Below, in pieces: positions 39,103 to 52,600 of a DNA stretch of 64,000 nucleotides. The stretch spans positions 1-64,000 of the forward strand of contig VCJN01000943.1 in the NCBI GenBank assembly GCA_006384855.1, read 5' to 3'. Within the stretch, counting starts at the first letter, position 1; the number at the start of each line of letters is the position of its first letter. Under the pieces are notes generated by a model. That model was not told the origin of the DNA. It ran no database searches and saw only the letters and a program-made list of their open reading frames with translations. Source of the stretch: Tetraselmis striata (taxonomy: Eukaryota; Chlorophyta; Chlorodendrophyceae; Chlorodendrales; Chlorodendraceae). A program made the translations under genes and the position numbers.

Positions 39103-41114
39103 AATCAGATGTGGATATATAGGTGTCATTACTAACATTATCGCGTGTATGTATATGCTTCATGATACCCCGCGGCGATGACATGTAGGTCGAATAAGTG
39201 CACACCGCCTTACTAGCTAGTAGGGCTGCCACCGACACTGACCCCCCCCCCCCCCCCCACCCACCCCCCCACACACACACACACACCCGCGCGCCAAGGT
39301 TGCCGCGTGGAGGGCGAGTCGGGGTATATAGAGAAGGCCCACCGCCGGGACCGCGCTGGGTTGGTTGTAAGCGACAGAGCTCATTCGTACAATATCACAC
39401 CACCCATCATATAATTACATAACTCAAATCACGAGAAGCACTTGTATCTCCTCTCGCCTGATGAATGTGTCCTAGCATTTGTGAACAACATGCTTCACCC
39501 AATCCATGAAGACGGCTAGGCGGATGTTCGACGCTTCAGCGGTTGAATGGTTGCACTGCCTACGCCACCCCCTTGTGTCACTCTCGGGTCGCCCACACGG
39601 ATTCCCATTCGCTTCAACCGTGTTGAAACATAACATCACACCCCCACTCACCCCTCGCGCTGCGAATCTTCGTATCCACAAACTTTGCCAACGGCGTTCT
39701 CTGGCCTCATAACCTCACATATGCATACTTTACACAATACTTCCAAACCCAAATACACACGGCGCAACGACATATAATCGTGCGAAAATCCATACCTTAC
39801 ATATTGAGGGAGGGATGGGATACCGTGATGCCTTGAACCAATATTTACATTCAGAGTTGTTTGGCAATCGTCTATCAATTTGCAGTGAGATGTGGCGCCA
39901 CATAGCAGGTGTCCAATGGACGCCGCGTACGTGGTGAATTATCTGTAGCGCGCATCTTGTGCACCTTTCACGTGTTCATCATGAGATTATCCCTCGACAT
40001 CAATATTGCCAAGGCGGCGGAGATTACGAGCACCGGCATATTTACTACTGAATAAATACTTGGCGGACCGGGACACGAATCTAGCATTTTCTGTACATTA
40101 TGCCCCTGCCATGTACGTTGCCCGCACATTAATATAGGTCAGTGTAGTTTTAGGTATGGCAGGGCTACACCGACATAACCCACCGAGGATACCGTGCTCC
40201 TCTTAGCCACCTACAGCTCATAGGTGGCGTAGTATAGTCGTATACGGTAGTGGCAGATGCACCGCCAACCTCTTGCGACAAGACTTGCTCTCCTATGTAT
40301 TGTCGACCGTTTCATCGGGGGGTATTTAAGCATTGATGTGCTCAAGAATAATGCTAGCATTACTGCAGGAAAAACGTTGCAAATATGATGACCGAAGAAA
40401 GGGCCGCCTCGTCGGCGTGGAGGGCTTGAACACTTTATAATGCAGGCCCCATGGCCACCAAGAATCATTGCCTGGGCGTCAAGGCGAGTAAACTCGCGGA
40501 TTTCGTCTACGTTGAAAGACTTATGTGGACTGGTGTATATGATGCTGCGGTCCCTGCCGCGCGCCGCGCCGCCTGTGATGTTGCAAATACTGCATATATC
40601 GCTCTCTCAATTTCAAGGATATCAATTACATCGGTGGCAGGCCCAAGGGTGGGACACAGGATTCGCACACTCTGCTATCCACTTTGCTAGCAAGTGACAT
40701 GACGACCAGTGGGTGGTGGCTTGCTGGGATGATACCCATATAATGTTCAAACTGAAGAACTCTGCGGGCGGTGTTGCATGACTGTTTTGGAAAGTTTTCC
40801 TGCTTGCCCGGTTTCTCTGCGCCTTTGTCTTCTGCGGGCTTACTGCACTCTTATTGACAGCACCTACTACTAAATACCCCCATTCCCAAATCAGACATGA
40901 AGTTTTCGCGTTTTAAGGGTTGTGCACTCAGTAGCTACAGTGATTTGTTCGTCCTTTACATTGAGGAAACCGCAAATACATCCAATACGGTGCGAGGGTA
41001 CACACACAGCATTATATACAAAGGGATACAAACCAAACGGGAGGAGAGCCCTCCAGCGGACTATCAGGGCTGCCGTAGACACGGCCAGGCGCGAGTTGCG
41101 CTCAGCGATTCCTA
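39103..41114. other. intergenic, simple repeats only
   Basis: No gene is recognised. A C tract with (CA)n lies at about 39241-39286. Short frames near 40440-40697 show no family features. Confidence 0.5.
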
Positions 41115-44100
41115 TCAGCCATCCAGGCCGGCGATCTTGAGGTGGCTGCCGTACACGGCGACGGTGGCCAGCGACCCGACGGCGATCCCGCTGTACACGA
41201 TGAACTGGTGGTAGCGGAGACCCGTGCCGAGCGTGAGTGCCCACAGGAAGCCGCCGGCCGCGGGGCCCACGCCGCGCACAAAGGCTGCGACGCTCTGCCC
41301 GACGCCGTTGACGCGGCCCAGCTGGCGCGGGGGAGAGGCCACGTTGACGAGCACCTGCCGGCATCAACACAAGCAGATGCTCTGGGATCATTGATGGCCC
41401 TGAGGTTGAGTGAGGTTGGGCCTCATGTGGGTGGGTTGGGGGCTGGAAGGGGGGCGGGTTGCTGTGGCACGCCATGGATGCCGCCATGGAGGTGCGATCG
41501 CGTCATGCGTATCAAGCTGGGCGGCAGCGCCTCAACGACACACTCGACTCGCCACTGCCGCAGACCCGAAAGGTTATTCATCACGAAACACTAGCAATAA
41601 TGGGTAGGTTCAAGTAGGATGCGGCGATGCCCTCGATGCCACCAAGACAATCGCTCCAGGTACATTCTCTCTCTCTCTCTCTCCCTCTCTCTGCCCTACA
41701 ACTTATAATGCAGGAGCTGCTGAGAAATCGCTGTTGATTGCTGTAGTTCAGCGACACGGCGGCACGTGTTTAGACGTGTAAGATGCTGGGAGCGCATTGC
41801 GGCAAAGTTTCCACCTTCGCAACGAAATCGGAAGGATCGCATGGACAACAGCACTACTCGGGCGGCGACATGAGCGTTAAATTGCATATGCATGGGCGCC
41901 AAGGGCAACGTGAGCATAATTGAACGACACCGTGAACCTATTGTGGGTACACGTGAATGCAGTGATAGTGTGCGGCTGGGAGGGGCCACATGTGGTGATA
42001 GTTGGTACGTAGTGTCGCCCCAAACCCACGTGACGGCACTGATATCCATCGGCAATCAGCAGCCCCGAACGGCGGAGCTCACCATGGACGAAGTGAAGGT
42101 GGAGACACCAGCGACCGCCTTGCCCACTTGCGACACGCACAGAACGCCGAGCGCGCCGGGGAGGTTGGGCATGAGCAGGGAGGCGGCGGGGTGCAGCAGC
42201 CACACGGCGGCGGAGAGGTACAGGCCGGCGCGCGCGAGGCGGAGCACGCCCAGCCGGGCCTGCATGCGCTTGAACCCGAACGACGCGTACAGCAGCAGCG
42301 AGACGCCCTGCACGGCCAGCGGGATGCCCAGCTGGCTGGTGGAGAGGCCGAGGCCGCCGTCGCTGGCGGGCACGGAGGCGTAGATGGGCGTCACCTGGCG
42401 GGCCGGCCGCGGCGGACGTCAGCAACTGCGGACAATGGTGGATTGCACAACCTTCACCGGAGAGTGCAATCACACAGAATGCGATGTCACGGGGCCTCTG
42501 CCATATTGGGGGTACCTCATCCGAGAGGTTGAAGATGAAGGCGACGAGGCCGTAGCCGAGGAGGCACAGCACCACCTCGCGCCGGTGCCACCAGGGCGTC
42601 TCCAGCTCCAGCTCCCCGCCCTGCACCACGTGCATGGGTGCGCGTCAGCACTGCCAGGGCACCGCCGTGGACTGCGTGGCGGAGTCCATGCACCTCCGCT
42701 GCGCGTGCTCTTCTGCCACGTGCGGGTGATATTGCGCCAAGCCACTACTGGGTTTGCTCACGTCCAGCTGCTTTTGAGCCCTCGCTGGTGCGAGGAGCGA
42801 TGCCGCATAGCACTGTGATTCTAATGCGATCCGAGCCGCATGATGAACAGGAGCAACGGCGGTGTATCGTGCCGGGGAGCACGGAGGCTGGCAAGTCTGG
42901 CGCGCAGAATGGGGAAGGAGACCGCGCAGGCAGGGAGGGGCGGTGCCGGCGCCACGCCAGGCAGGGGCGGCAGCATCGGACTTTATAACGTTGCCGGCGG
43001 AGCATACAGATGGAAGCATTAGATTGGACTCAAGGAACGGGGGGGGATCACGACACAGGTGCTGGCGCGGCAGGAAGACAGTCGTTGGTAAGTGGATGCC
43101 TCCCGTGTTCAGCCGGAGTCTACAGACAGATTGAGCACCGCATTACGACCGACATGGAGCAAGTCCGCTACCGACCATGCACACATCTCTAGCACACACT
43201 GTGTTATTGCCGCGCCGGGACCCGTCCAGGGGTTGGTCGGGCCAGGCGGGTGAGGCGCGCGCACCTCCTTGCCCTCAGGAGCAGCGCTGTCGGCGGCCTC
43301 GTCCTCTATGAGCCGCATCCCGGCCTCCTCGTCCGCGCCCTCCGCGCCGTCCTCCGACTCCGCCAGCCCTGCGGCGATGTCGCTGCCCCTGCTGCTGCCG
43401 CGCGACAGCGGGTTGGCGGGCGGCAGCCCCGTCATCCCCAGCTCCGCCGGCCCGGCGCCCCGCGCGCCGCGGCCCCTGAAGGACAGCAGCCGCGCCGCGC
43501 CGCCCCAGAACCCCCGCCGAGCGCGCTCCCCCTGCGCGGCGCTCGTGAGGCTCGGTAGCGTCTCCTGCATGAGGCACATCGACATCACGGTGGCGCCCAG
43601 CTGCACCGCGCCCGCAGCCAGGCAGGGCAGCAGGAAGGGACTGCGGGGTGGGCGGCAAGGCGAGAAATGGGGGGGAGAGAGGGTGAGAGTCTGTCCCAGG
43701 ATGTCATCCACTGGTGCAGTGCGCGCTGGCCTAGGTGGAGGCGCCGGCAGGGTGACTAATGTAATCAGGGGGGGGGGGGGGGGGGTCCTGCCTGGTGACC
43801 ATAAGCTCGCCCTCGCCGCACAGCGGCATGCCCGCGTACGTCTGGCACGGCCGCGCGAGCAGGCCGCCAATAAGGGGGCCCAGGGTGGTGCCGATGCCCC
43901 AGGAGATGCTGAGGAACACGAGCGCCTGGCCTTGCGAGCTCGCGTCGCATGACTCCCCGATCATTGTCTTCAGCGATCTGCCGACGGCAGCGCAGGGGGC
44001 AAGGGATGGAAAGGGGAGGGGGGGGGTCCGGAGATGGGGATCAGGGCAGCTGTCCTCACGGCACTGGCGCAGGCGGTGGAGAGGGAAAGAGATGGGTGGG

Positions 44101-44838
44101 GGGGGGGGGGGGGGGGGGGGCGCGCACCCGAAGATGCCGTTGAAGAAGCCGCCTACAAAGCGAGCCAGGCATGCCATCTCGTACGAGCGCGAGAATCCAA
44201 AGAGCAGCACCGACACGGTGGCGGTGGCGTTGCCGATCACCACCACGGGCTGCGGAGGAGAGAAGGGGGGGGGGGGGGGGGGGCGCCAGGGAAGGCGCGG
44301 CCGCTTAGCCATAGGGCTTGGGGCAGCCTTTGAGCAGTGAGATAGGCGAGTGGGGAGGGGAGGGGGGGGGGATCGGAGGGAGCACCTTGCGGCCGAAGCG
44401 ATCGGAGAACTTGCCCCAGAAGTACGCGGTGAGGAACATCGCCAGGCAGTAGTAGGAGGCCTGCGGGAAGGACGGGGGAAGGTGGGGGGGTGGGGGGGGG
44501 GGGGGGAATAGGGACGTGATGAGGAGGTGGGTGCGGGTTGGGGATGGGAGCGGGCATGGGCTGCATGGTGACGCAGGGAGGCCGGGAAGTGCGTGGGGGG
44601 GCGGGGGGCGAACCATCAGCCCCGTGCGCTGGCTGACCTCCTGCTCATCAGTGAACCCATAGTCGCGCACCTGCAGGGTGAGTCACGGCATGGCGGGGTC
44701 GGTAGGGGCGAGGGTGTATTGAGAGATGAGGGAGTGGGGGGAGGTATCGCCAGCGGGAAATTGTGATAGGGGGAGGGAGGGGGATAGAGATAGAGGACCT
44801 TCCGCATTGGCAAACTTTCGGACAGCGCGGGACCACTG

Positions 44839-44923
<85 letters not shown>

Positions 44924-45653
44924 TGGGGGGGGGGGGGGGGGGGGGGGGGTCACAACCGGATATGGCACGTAGCTGCAACGACCAAAGGGCAAGTGTTGCC
45001 GGGCATTGTGGCTGCTGCGAGGGCGCTGGCTGCCGGGAGGTAAGAAGAGGGAGGGGGATGGGGAGGAGGAGGGGGGGGGGGGGGCGCACCATGAAGACGG
45101 CGATGGTGTAGGGCAGTGTGACCTGGATGGCCTGCGACAGCTGCGTTGCGCTGGCGGGCAGCGGAGCAGCGAACACGGGCGTCAGTTTCGCTTCTGTATT
45201 GGGAACCGGGACTGAGACCATCTCCGGTGGGCGGATACCAGTTATTGGATTTTACTATGTATCATTGTCGTGCACGAAATCGTGATCGATGTAAATATTG
45301 TTCAGCAGAATCACTCGTGTCTGTTCGATTCGTCACTTGGCCAGCCATGTCCCCCCCAGCGGGCGAGGCGCGGCGCACCATATGGCCGCAATCTGCGGCA
45401 GCGGCAGCGGCGAGCTGCGCCGCATGGACTCCATCGTCGCGTCACTCAGCCGCTTGACCCGGCTTATGCTCTTCTGCAGGTACGGCGACGCTGCGCTGTC
45501 CACGGCCCCGCCGGGTGAGGAGGACGCGCCGGAGGGTTGCAGCCTATCAGCGCCCGCCGCCGCCCCATCGCTGTCGCCGCGCGCCGTCGCCACCAGCAGC
45601 GCGCTCTGCGGGGTATATCGTCCCGTCTGGTCGTCTGCGTCCGGCGAGGGCAT
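41115..45653 (-). CDS. MFS transporter, ZIFL-like
   Basis: Exons on the minus strand: 45379-45653 (disordered N-terminus; junction to the next exon unresolved), about 45206-45090, 44670-44614, 44460-44386, 44249-44128, 43977-43822, 43640-43265, 42620-42516, 42394-42083, 41354-41115. Key segments are VTLPYTIAVFMVRDYGF, AYFWGKFSDRFGRKPVVVIG (the MFS D-R-x-GR-x loop after TM2), FVGGFFNGIFG, SISWGIGTTLGPLIGG and a large acidic central loop in exon 43640-43265. The C-terminal half has further TM helices with VASPPRQLGRVNGVGQ. This order matches the zinc-induced-facilitator-like/tetracycline-type MFS family, which exports small molecules or metal chelates; substrate and membrane are unknown. The introns carry long C tracts. 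Confidence 0.75.
44843..44921 (+). repeat. (GT)n microsatellite
   Basis: About 39 uninterrupted GT units, followed closely by a G homopolymer, inside an intron of the MFS gene (which reads it as (AC)n). Confidence 0.95.
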
Positions 45654-47540
45654 CGTGAGATGTTCAGACGTGGGTGTGTGAGTACGGTGGGCTCAGCCTG
45701 GCTTGTGTTGATAATTGGCGATGGTCTGTGTCATCCCGCCTCACATAGCGCTACTGCTGCTGGCGACTGCTGCTGCTGCTGCTGCTGCTGTTTGCGGGCG
45801 CCAGCACCGACGGCCAAGCCACGACGAGCCACGATGGTACGAGTTCAGCCCGGCGCTGCGCTGCGTGATACGCCAAGCACATCGTCATCATCAGCAGCAT
45901 AATCATCAGCGCAAATATGGTCGCTATATTTTGCCACTGCGACGACGGTAGTGACGGTAGAGGCTACTGATGTATACCCCCCACAAAAGTTTAGCCCTGG
46001 AGGAATCCGCATGCTAGAGCATCGCTGCTAGCCAGCATGCAGTAAAAACCACAGCACACATTCCACTGACTAACCTAAAGCTTAGCTTGAATGGCCTTGG
46101 TTGCAGCGCAGCCTCAAAAATGTCGCGCTAAAGCATCGTTTTACGCGATGCGTTTTTCTGCTCACAGTGACTAAATGTTGTTTTTGACCAGAAAATGGCA
46201 CAATACGATTGCATGCGTTTCAGCTTTTTGGGGCTGCGCATGCTCCCAAGCTTTCGCGCACGGAAAGTATAATAGATGATGAAAAATGTGTAAGTATTGT
46301 GCCAGTTGGATGATGGTGTGGCATCACACCCTTGCATACGCCACTATCCCTACGTTTTTCGCAGCGTTTGAAAGGGACTAGAAATGCGATCCGTCGGTAG
46401 CATAGCACGCGACGCGCTATATGGCCCAAGCTTCACCATGCGAGTAGCCCATATCAAAACCCTTTTGATGCGCCCCTGCCATGACGCAACGCGGGAGGTG
46501 TGCATGAAAGATAGGCATTGTGCCAAAACACTCAATATTGCCAAGTCGCAGAAACTTTCAGACACCACCAACAAAAAAATGTCTAGAAACATGGGAAAAC
46601 GCAATAATGCAAAGTTGTTGGTCCACGTTAGAGCATTTATGGACTCGAGTTTGAGGCACAATGGGTTGCATCTAGGTGCCCGTGACGTGGCCTAATACTG
46701 GGCCCATATGTCCGGAAACACGTTTTTGGGCCCGTAGACCCCTTAAACATCAGCGAATCGCAATTCTGAGCGCAAAAATCCGGGCAATGTGGGACCCCAG
46801 AGAGCGCTTTTGCTATGGCTTCTCCAACGCGACCTCGTATGCTTCAATCCGACGCCTTTTCGCAAATATATACCCCTTGACACGCCTCCCAAAACTGCGA
46901 TTGCAGCACAAAATTATTTCCCGACATTGACATAGCTCGGATTCGTCTACCCTCTCGCGTAGAGACACGTTTTTACTCAACAAAAGCAGGGAGTGGTCGC
47001 ATGACACCACTATGTCGACGAATTTCGAAGAAAAAGGTACCTATACTTGGCAAAAAACGTTATTTATACGCTCCGAAACCGCTTACAGTGCTGAAATTGG
47101 GGCACTGTTGCAGCGCGTCTGCCACTTTGTCTGCGACTTCTCTGCGCCAAAGTAAGCGATATTTACTTATTAGCGATGATACACCCAGCCACGATTGAGC
47201 ATACTTACGGTTGGTCGAATGGCATATAGTAATATTGCCATATACCATCACAACCTTGAATTCCTGCGTGTCGTATGACTTTGGGGGGGGCAAGACTTTT
47301 GTGGGCAGGTGTATATAGTCGCTCCGAGCGACTAATCCGCGGGACGACATGGCCTTCATCAGAGGGCTGCACGCTGAGCACTATTAATTTTTTTAGTGGA
47401 CATGCGGGTTTGCCCCGCCGGGCTGTAAGTGTAGCTGGCATGTTTAGCATCAAAGATTATTATTGAGATAATCGCTACTTAGTGGGAGGAATAAAGTTGT
47501 AAGAAATTTCAAATTTCAAACAACCTCACGCTGCGCGGAC

Positions 47541-47640
47541 CCATAGAGCCAAAAAATGTTTCGAGTGGTTTCAGAAGTATCGGAGCTATCCCATAGAGCC
47601 CAAAAATATTTCGAGTGGTTTCAGAAGTATCGGCGCAATC
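47541..47640. repeat. two tandem 50-bp units
   Basis: CCATAGAGCC starts at 47541 and 47591; both units share TTTCGAGTGGTTTCAGAAGT. Confidence 0.85.
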
Positions 47641-47919
47641 CCCGAGTCGCAATAAATATCCGCGTGCATTTTAGTGATTGCTCAATGAGGCGATACTGCA
47701 TTGGCAATGGTATGAATAGATATACACACCGTGCAGTGGCTCGCGCTTACATGGCCCCAACCCACCCAACACCGTTATAGGGGATTCACTGGTGCCAATT
47801 CTGTCCCGGGGGCAAAAAAAACACCCTAGCCCTTTTGCTAACCTGTTAACCTGTTTCCTTAACCCATCATCCACGGCCATGCCACCATGTAATGCTCTAT
47901 ACATGCGCGGTGGCACGTA

Positions 47920-48158
47920 TGAGTTTACGAATAGCAAGCAACGAGCTTAATCTATCTAGGGGCCAATGTGTCAAGGCGTAACTTAAAACGCCCAATGCGA
48001 CGCCAAGACCACTCAAGTGCATGGCTGTTGGTAGGGTAATTGAGTTTCATTAAGGCCTCTGATAATATAGTTTGAACGTAAATGTGCAATGAACATTATT
48101 CCAAGGTTTCAGGTCATGCACCCTAGATTAAGCTCGTCGCTTGCTATTCGTAAACTCA
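47920..48158. mobile_element. small element with ~34-bp terminal inverted repeats
   Basis: The arm TGAGTTTACGAATAGCAAGC... at 47920-47953 is inverted at 48125-48158 with one or two mismatches, enclosing about 170 bp of non-coding DNA. It is MITE-like in size. No clear target duplication was identified. Confidence 0.6.
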
Positions 48159-49504
48159 GATTCGGCGAAAAAGGGGCATGGGACCTATGTGGAGTAGAGT
48201 ATATGGGGCAGCACAAAAAGCAGACCCAGCATAAAAGCGGAACATATCACCTACAATATAATATATTTTACATGGCTGTGTGTGTATATATACATAGTTC
48301 CATAGACGTTATATCTTCATCATCAATGTTACATCATAAAGTAGATAGCACAATAACTACGCTGCAGTACCATCCCGTAAGGACATGGATAGCATGAGAT
48401 GGACTATTAAACAATCACGATTTCACAATAACGCGAATTGCGATGATGTCAAATACTACTGTAGATTATGGGGACGGCGCGGTGGGATACATGAGCAATA
48501 ACTACATGAGCTAGCTACATATGGCGATCAGGAAATCACCCGAAAAGGCAATAGGAAACGTCCACTACAACAACTGCGAGGTGGAAGCAGCAACACACCG
48601 CAACAGAAGAGGGTGCAAAATGAGCACGAGCGGACGCATCATACTTGAATGATGGCTGTCTGCACTCCGGTTGAGAGAATGCCGCCCAAGGTACCATCAT
48701 ACACGCAAGTAGAGACCCGATGCAACAACCCCCGCCGTGTGCGCGACATGTGATGGCGGAACTCCAGAGGCTGGCTGGCGACAAAGGTTCGAAGCGCATG
48801 GACGGACTGAGCACGAAGGAAGCATGGAGTCGGCGCGGAAGGACCGCCAGGGAAGCACAACATGCAACACCGCGGATGTGGACCACCGCCACTACTTAAG
48901 TAATCGTGTATAAACTACTGTATATATGACGCCAGCGCGCGCCAGCACCACTCCGCTGTACCTGGTACACGGCATGTGTTCCCTTTGCTTTTAGGGATTA
49001 AATTACATGTGCTAGCTGCAAAATCCTGTAAATCCTTACTACCAGTAGTATATGTAGAGGAATGGATATGAGTTTATGAATTCGAGATCGGGATACTGTA
49101 CCCATAGCACCCTGTACCCAGTCGCTAACCCGGCACCCCGCCTGCAGCCAGACCAGCGCACGACTACTGCTGTACCGTCGGCGCGCGCGTCGTCAACGCC
49201 GCGAGCTGATGCCCTGTGATGTGTCGCAGCAGTGGATGTGGACTGTCAACACCGTCATCACTCCCCGTAAGAAATCACAAGAAGCCACGACACCCGTGCC
49301 CCCTCCTCCCCGTTGTGCACTCGCAGGAGCGCCGCACTACCGATACTCAGCAGCGGCATCAGCAGCAGCCGCTGGCGGTCGCAGCGGGCTCGTCCGACCG
49401 TCTAGGTTCCGGCTCCTGTAGGTGGCGGCAGGCGGAGGGAGCCCCCCCCCCCCCCCCCCCCCCCCCCCTCCTGCGCGTGCTCGCCCCCTGGCCGGAGGAG
49501 CAGC

Positions 49505-49592
49505 ATGCCACCCCTTACCCAGCAGGAGAACTCGCTGGTAGCCAAGCTTAAACAGCTCAAGGCGCTGCAGGTACCCCCCTCCCTCCCCTCTT

Positions 49593-49626
<34 letters not shown>

Positions 49627-52600
49627 ATTCGCGCACCTCGCCTCCCCTTGCAGCAGAGGGACACGCACAACCGGTGGTCATGCCTGTCAGCCCCAGATCT
49701 CAGGAGGAACCGCGCCTGGGCGGCCCTGCCTCCCAGCCCAGCTCAGCCCAGTCCGCCTGCAGCATGGCGCACCCCAGGACATCCACAGGCATCACCCTCA
49801 GCTAGCTTATCACCCCATGCTCCGGTTCCCCCGCTGCTCTCTGCAGGATGCCCAAGCGCAGAGCCGCGCGCGCAAGGCCGCAGCACCCGCGGTGCATGGC
49901 CGCCCAGCTGTGAGCGGGGCGAGGCCCGTCGTGAAGGTGAGGCCGGGGGCGGGGGGTGTAGGAGGCGTGGGGTGGTTCCTTGGCCAGGCGGTGGAGGAGG
50001 GCAGTGGCTGGCTGCGTGCGCACCTGCCTTCCCCCGCCTGGCCTGACTTGCCTGGCCCGCCATCACCCCGCAGACAGTCGCCTCCAATGGCCCCACCCCC
50101 AAGGCGTCTGCGCCCGCCGCCACGCCCGCCTCCGCCATCCCGGGCGAGACGCCGCACCAGCGGGCGCTGCGCCTGCTCAAGTCCAAGCAGGCGGCTGGCG
50201 GTGGCGGTGGTGGCGGGAAGGCGCCTGCGCCAGGCCGCCGGGCAGCGCCCTCCAAGGCGGCCGCCGAGTGAGTGGGGGGCTGCCCGCGCTGTCACCCCCC
50301 TCCCCACACACACCACCACCCTGGTTACCCTTCCTAAACATCCACCCTCCTGCTTCCTGACCCTCCCCATTTGTGTGCCGGCGTTGCTCGCAGGCGCGCC
50401 CCTGCGGCTGCCCCAGCAAAGCAGGTACATTCCGCTCCGTGCGCCCTCACGGATGCGCTTTGGTTAACACTGGAGGAAGGCTAGGAGGGGACAGATTGCT
50501 TCTTTTTTTTTGGGGGGGGGGGGGGGGGGGGGGCGCTGACTCGGGGGCACTGCACTGCCGGTGCAGGCTAAACCTCTGCCGGGCGCATCGCAGCCGTCCG
50601 GCCCACAACCCGTCCAGCGCCGGCCAAGCCTGAAGCGGCCCAATGTGAAGCGCCACGCGCCGGCGCCGCCAGCAGCAGCAGCGGCAGCACCGATGGCAGC
50701 ACCAGCGGCGGCTCCTGCACCTTCGCCTACGGAACCAATACCCACGACGGCTGCCGCCTCGCCGCCGCCCTCCCCGCGCTACGACCCATCGGCGGCGGCA
50801 GCCGGCTCGACCCCTGAAAAGGAGGGTGGCTTTTCAGAGGACGACGGCCCCGCCTCCCCCAGTTCGCCACCCGCCAAGGTTGCGCGGCGCGATGGCGGCC
50901 CGCGCAGCGGCAGGTGCCCCACCCCCCCTCCTTCCTACATCTCCCTCTGCTCCCTCCTGGACAAATGCCGCCACTTCTCTGGCAGCGGCGCATCTCTGGG
51001 CTGCGCCTCTTATTACCAGCGGCCCCCACTGGTGGGCTCTGAGACCCGGGTACCAGGCGCCGCTCCTCCAGCTCCATTCGGCCGCACCTGTGACGCTGTC
51101 TGTGGGGCGAGCGAGGAGGGAGGCTGGGGGGGAGGAGTGGCAGGGGTGGGCGGGGGTGGGCGGGCGCGTGCGGGTCCCAGGGACGAGATGCCAGGACTCA
51201 CGGGCTTCCCTCAAAGCTCACGGGGCGTTTGGAAGCTCCGCCCAGCTGTCCCACGTTATATCGCGATGAGTGCCACATTGCACAACGGTGCTCGGGCCTC
51301 CACCACTCAGACGCACTCTCCCGCCCCGCCATAGTCGCTCCCCGGGAGGGTCCCCGTCTCCGCATCAGTCAGGGCAACCATGGGGCTTCTAGACATGTCC
51401 TGTAGCGTGCGCAGCGCGGCGACGTAGGCGGGCGACAGCAGGTCCACGCGGATGGACAGCGCCTGGCCGATCTTGACGAAGGTGGGGCCCAGCTCCGTCA
51501 GCAGCTGCACGCACTGCTGCGCGCGCTGCGCCTCGTTCTTGGCGGTGTTGCCTGTCCGGGGGAGTAGCGGAGGGGGGGGGGGGGGGGGGGGGGGGCGTTT
51601 GGGCCAAGACATGAGCAGGCAGGGGCCGATGCTGCGGATGCCGATCACATGCACTAATCACCCACGCTGCATGTCGGTATCGCGTGCTCACCCGTCTCCC
51701 CCCCCACCCCCCCCCCCCCCCCCCCCCGCCGGCCTACTGCCATGCTTAGCCGCCGTCCCCGATAGCGGCACGCAGCAGCTTGGCTCACCCTGCTTCCCTT
51801 CCCCTTCTGTCCCCCCCCCCCTCCCCCGGCTTCCCTGGCGTCTGTGTGCGAGCAGGTCTGCACTGGGAACCACGCTCTTCATCGGCGACCTCCCACTGGG
51901 CACAGAGAGCCAGTGCGCTGCCCCCCCCCCCCCCCCCCCCCCCAACCCTCTGCCTTGCTTCAAACCCCCGGGGCTGCCCCACCCCACCCCCCCCCTTTGG
52001 CTCCGCGCCACCTACATACTCGTGGTTGCCGGGCCACCTGGCGGCGCCCTCTCCTGAGGCCTGGCGTGCCCGGTGCGCAGCGAGCTGCAGGCATGGTTTG
52101 AGGCCTTTGGCGCGGTGGTCAACGTGCGCGTGCTGAGCAACTACGGGTTCGTGACGTATGAGGACTCGGAGGTCGCTGCGGAGGTGGGCTCCTCTCACCC
52201 CTCCTTCCACCAGCAGCCCCCGTGATCGCGCGCTTGTTTCTCAGGGTCCTGAACTGGTGCACTTTAGTGAGGCTACGGGAGATCTTTGCACACGCCAGGT
52301 GCCAAGACCCCGGGCCCGGGGGAGCGCCGCGGGGGGGGGGGGGGGGGGGGGCAGGTGGTCGTTCACGCTGCTGCCTGCCTTCCTCACCACCTAAGAGCAC
52401 TAATCGCTGCCATGGAAGACCCAGGCGGTTTGGGGTAGACATGGGAGGGGATGACATGACATGTGGCCGGTGCCTTAACCCCCCGCCCCCTCTTCCCCCT
52501 GCCCCCACCTTCTTCCGTGCCCAGCCCTCTAACCCAATACAAGCAGATACAAATAACCCTCTCCCCCTGCTCTCTCTCTCTCTCTCCTCACCCGCATGCA

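Larger units (their letters stand above)
45654..49504. other. gene-free repeat-rich interval
   Basis: No gene is seen. It contains a 2 x 50 bp tandem repeat (47541-47640), a small inverted-repeat element (47920-48158), and a region (about 47790-48190) related to 35700-36040. The shared blocks are CCTAGCC-TTTGCT, CATGCGCGG(T/C)GGCACGT and AACTC(A/G)GATTCGGCG. The DNA is more AT-rich than the genic parts. Confidence 0.5.

Noticed and set aside
44763..45043. Frames encoding Cys-Val repeats
   Set aside because: They are translations of the (GT)n microsatellite within an intron.
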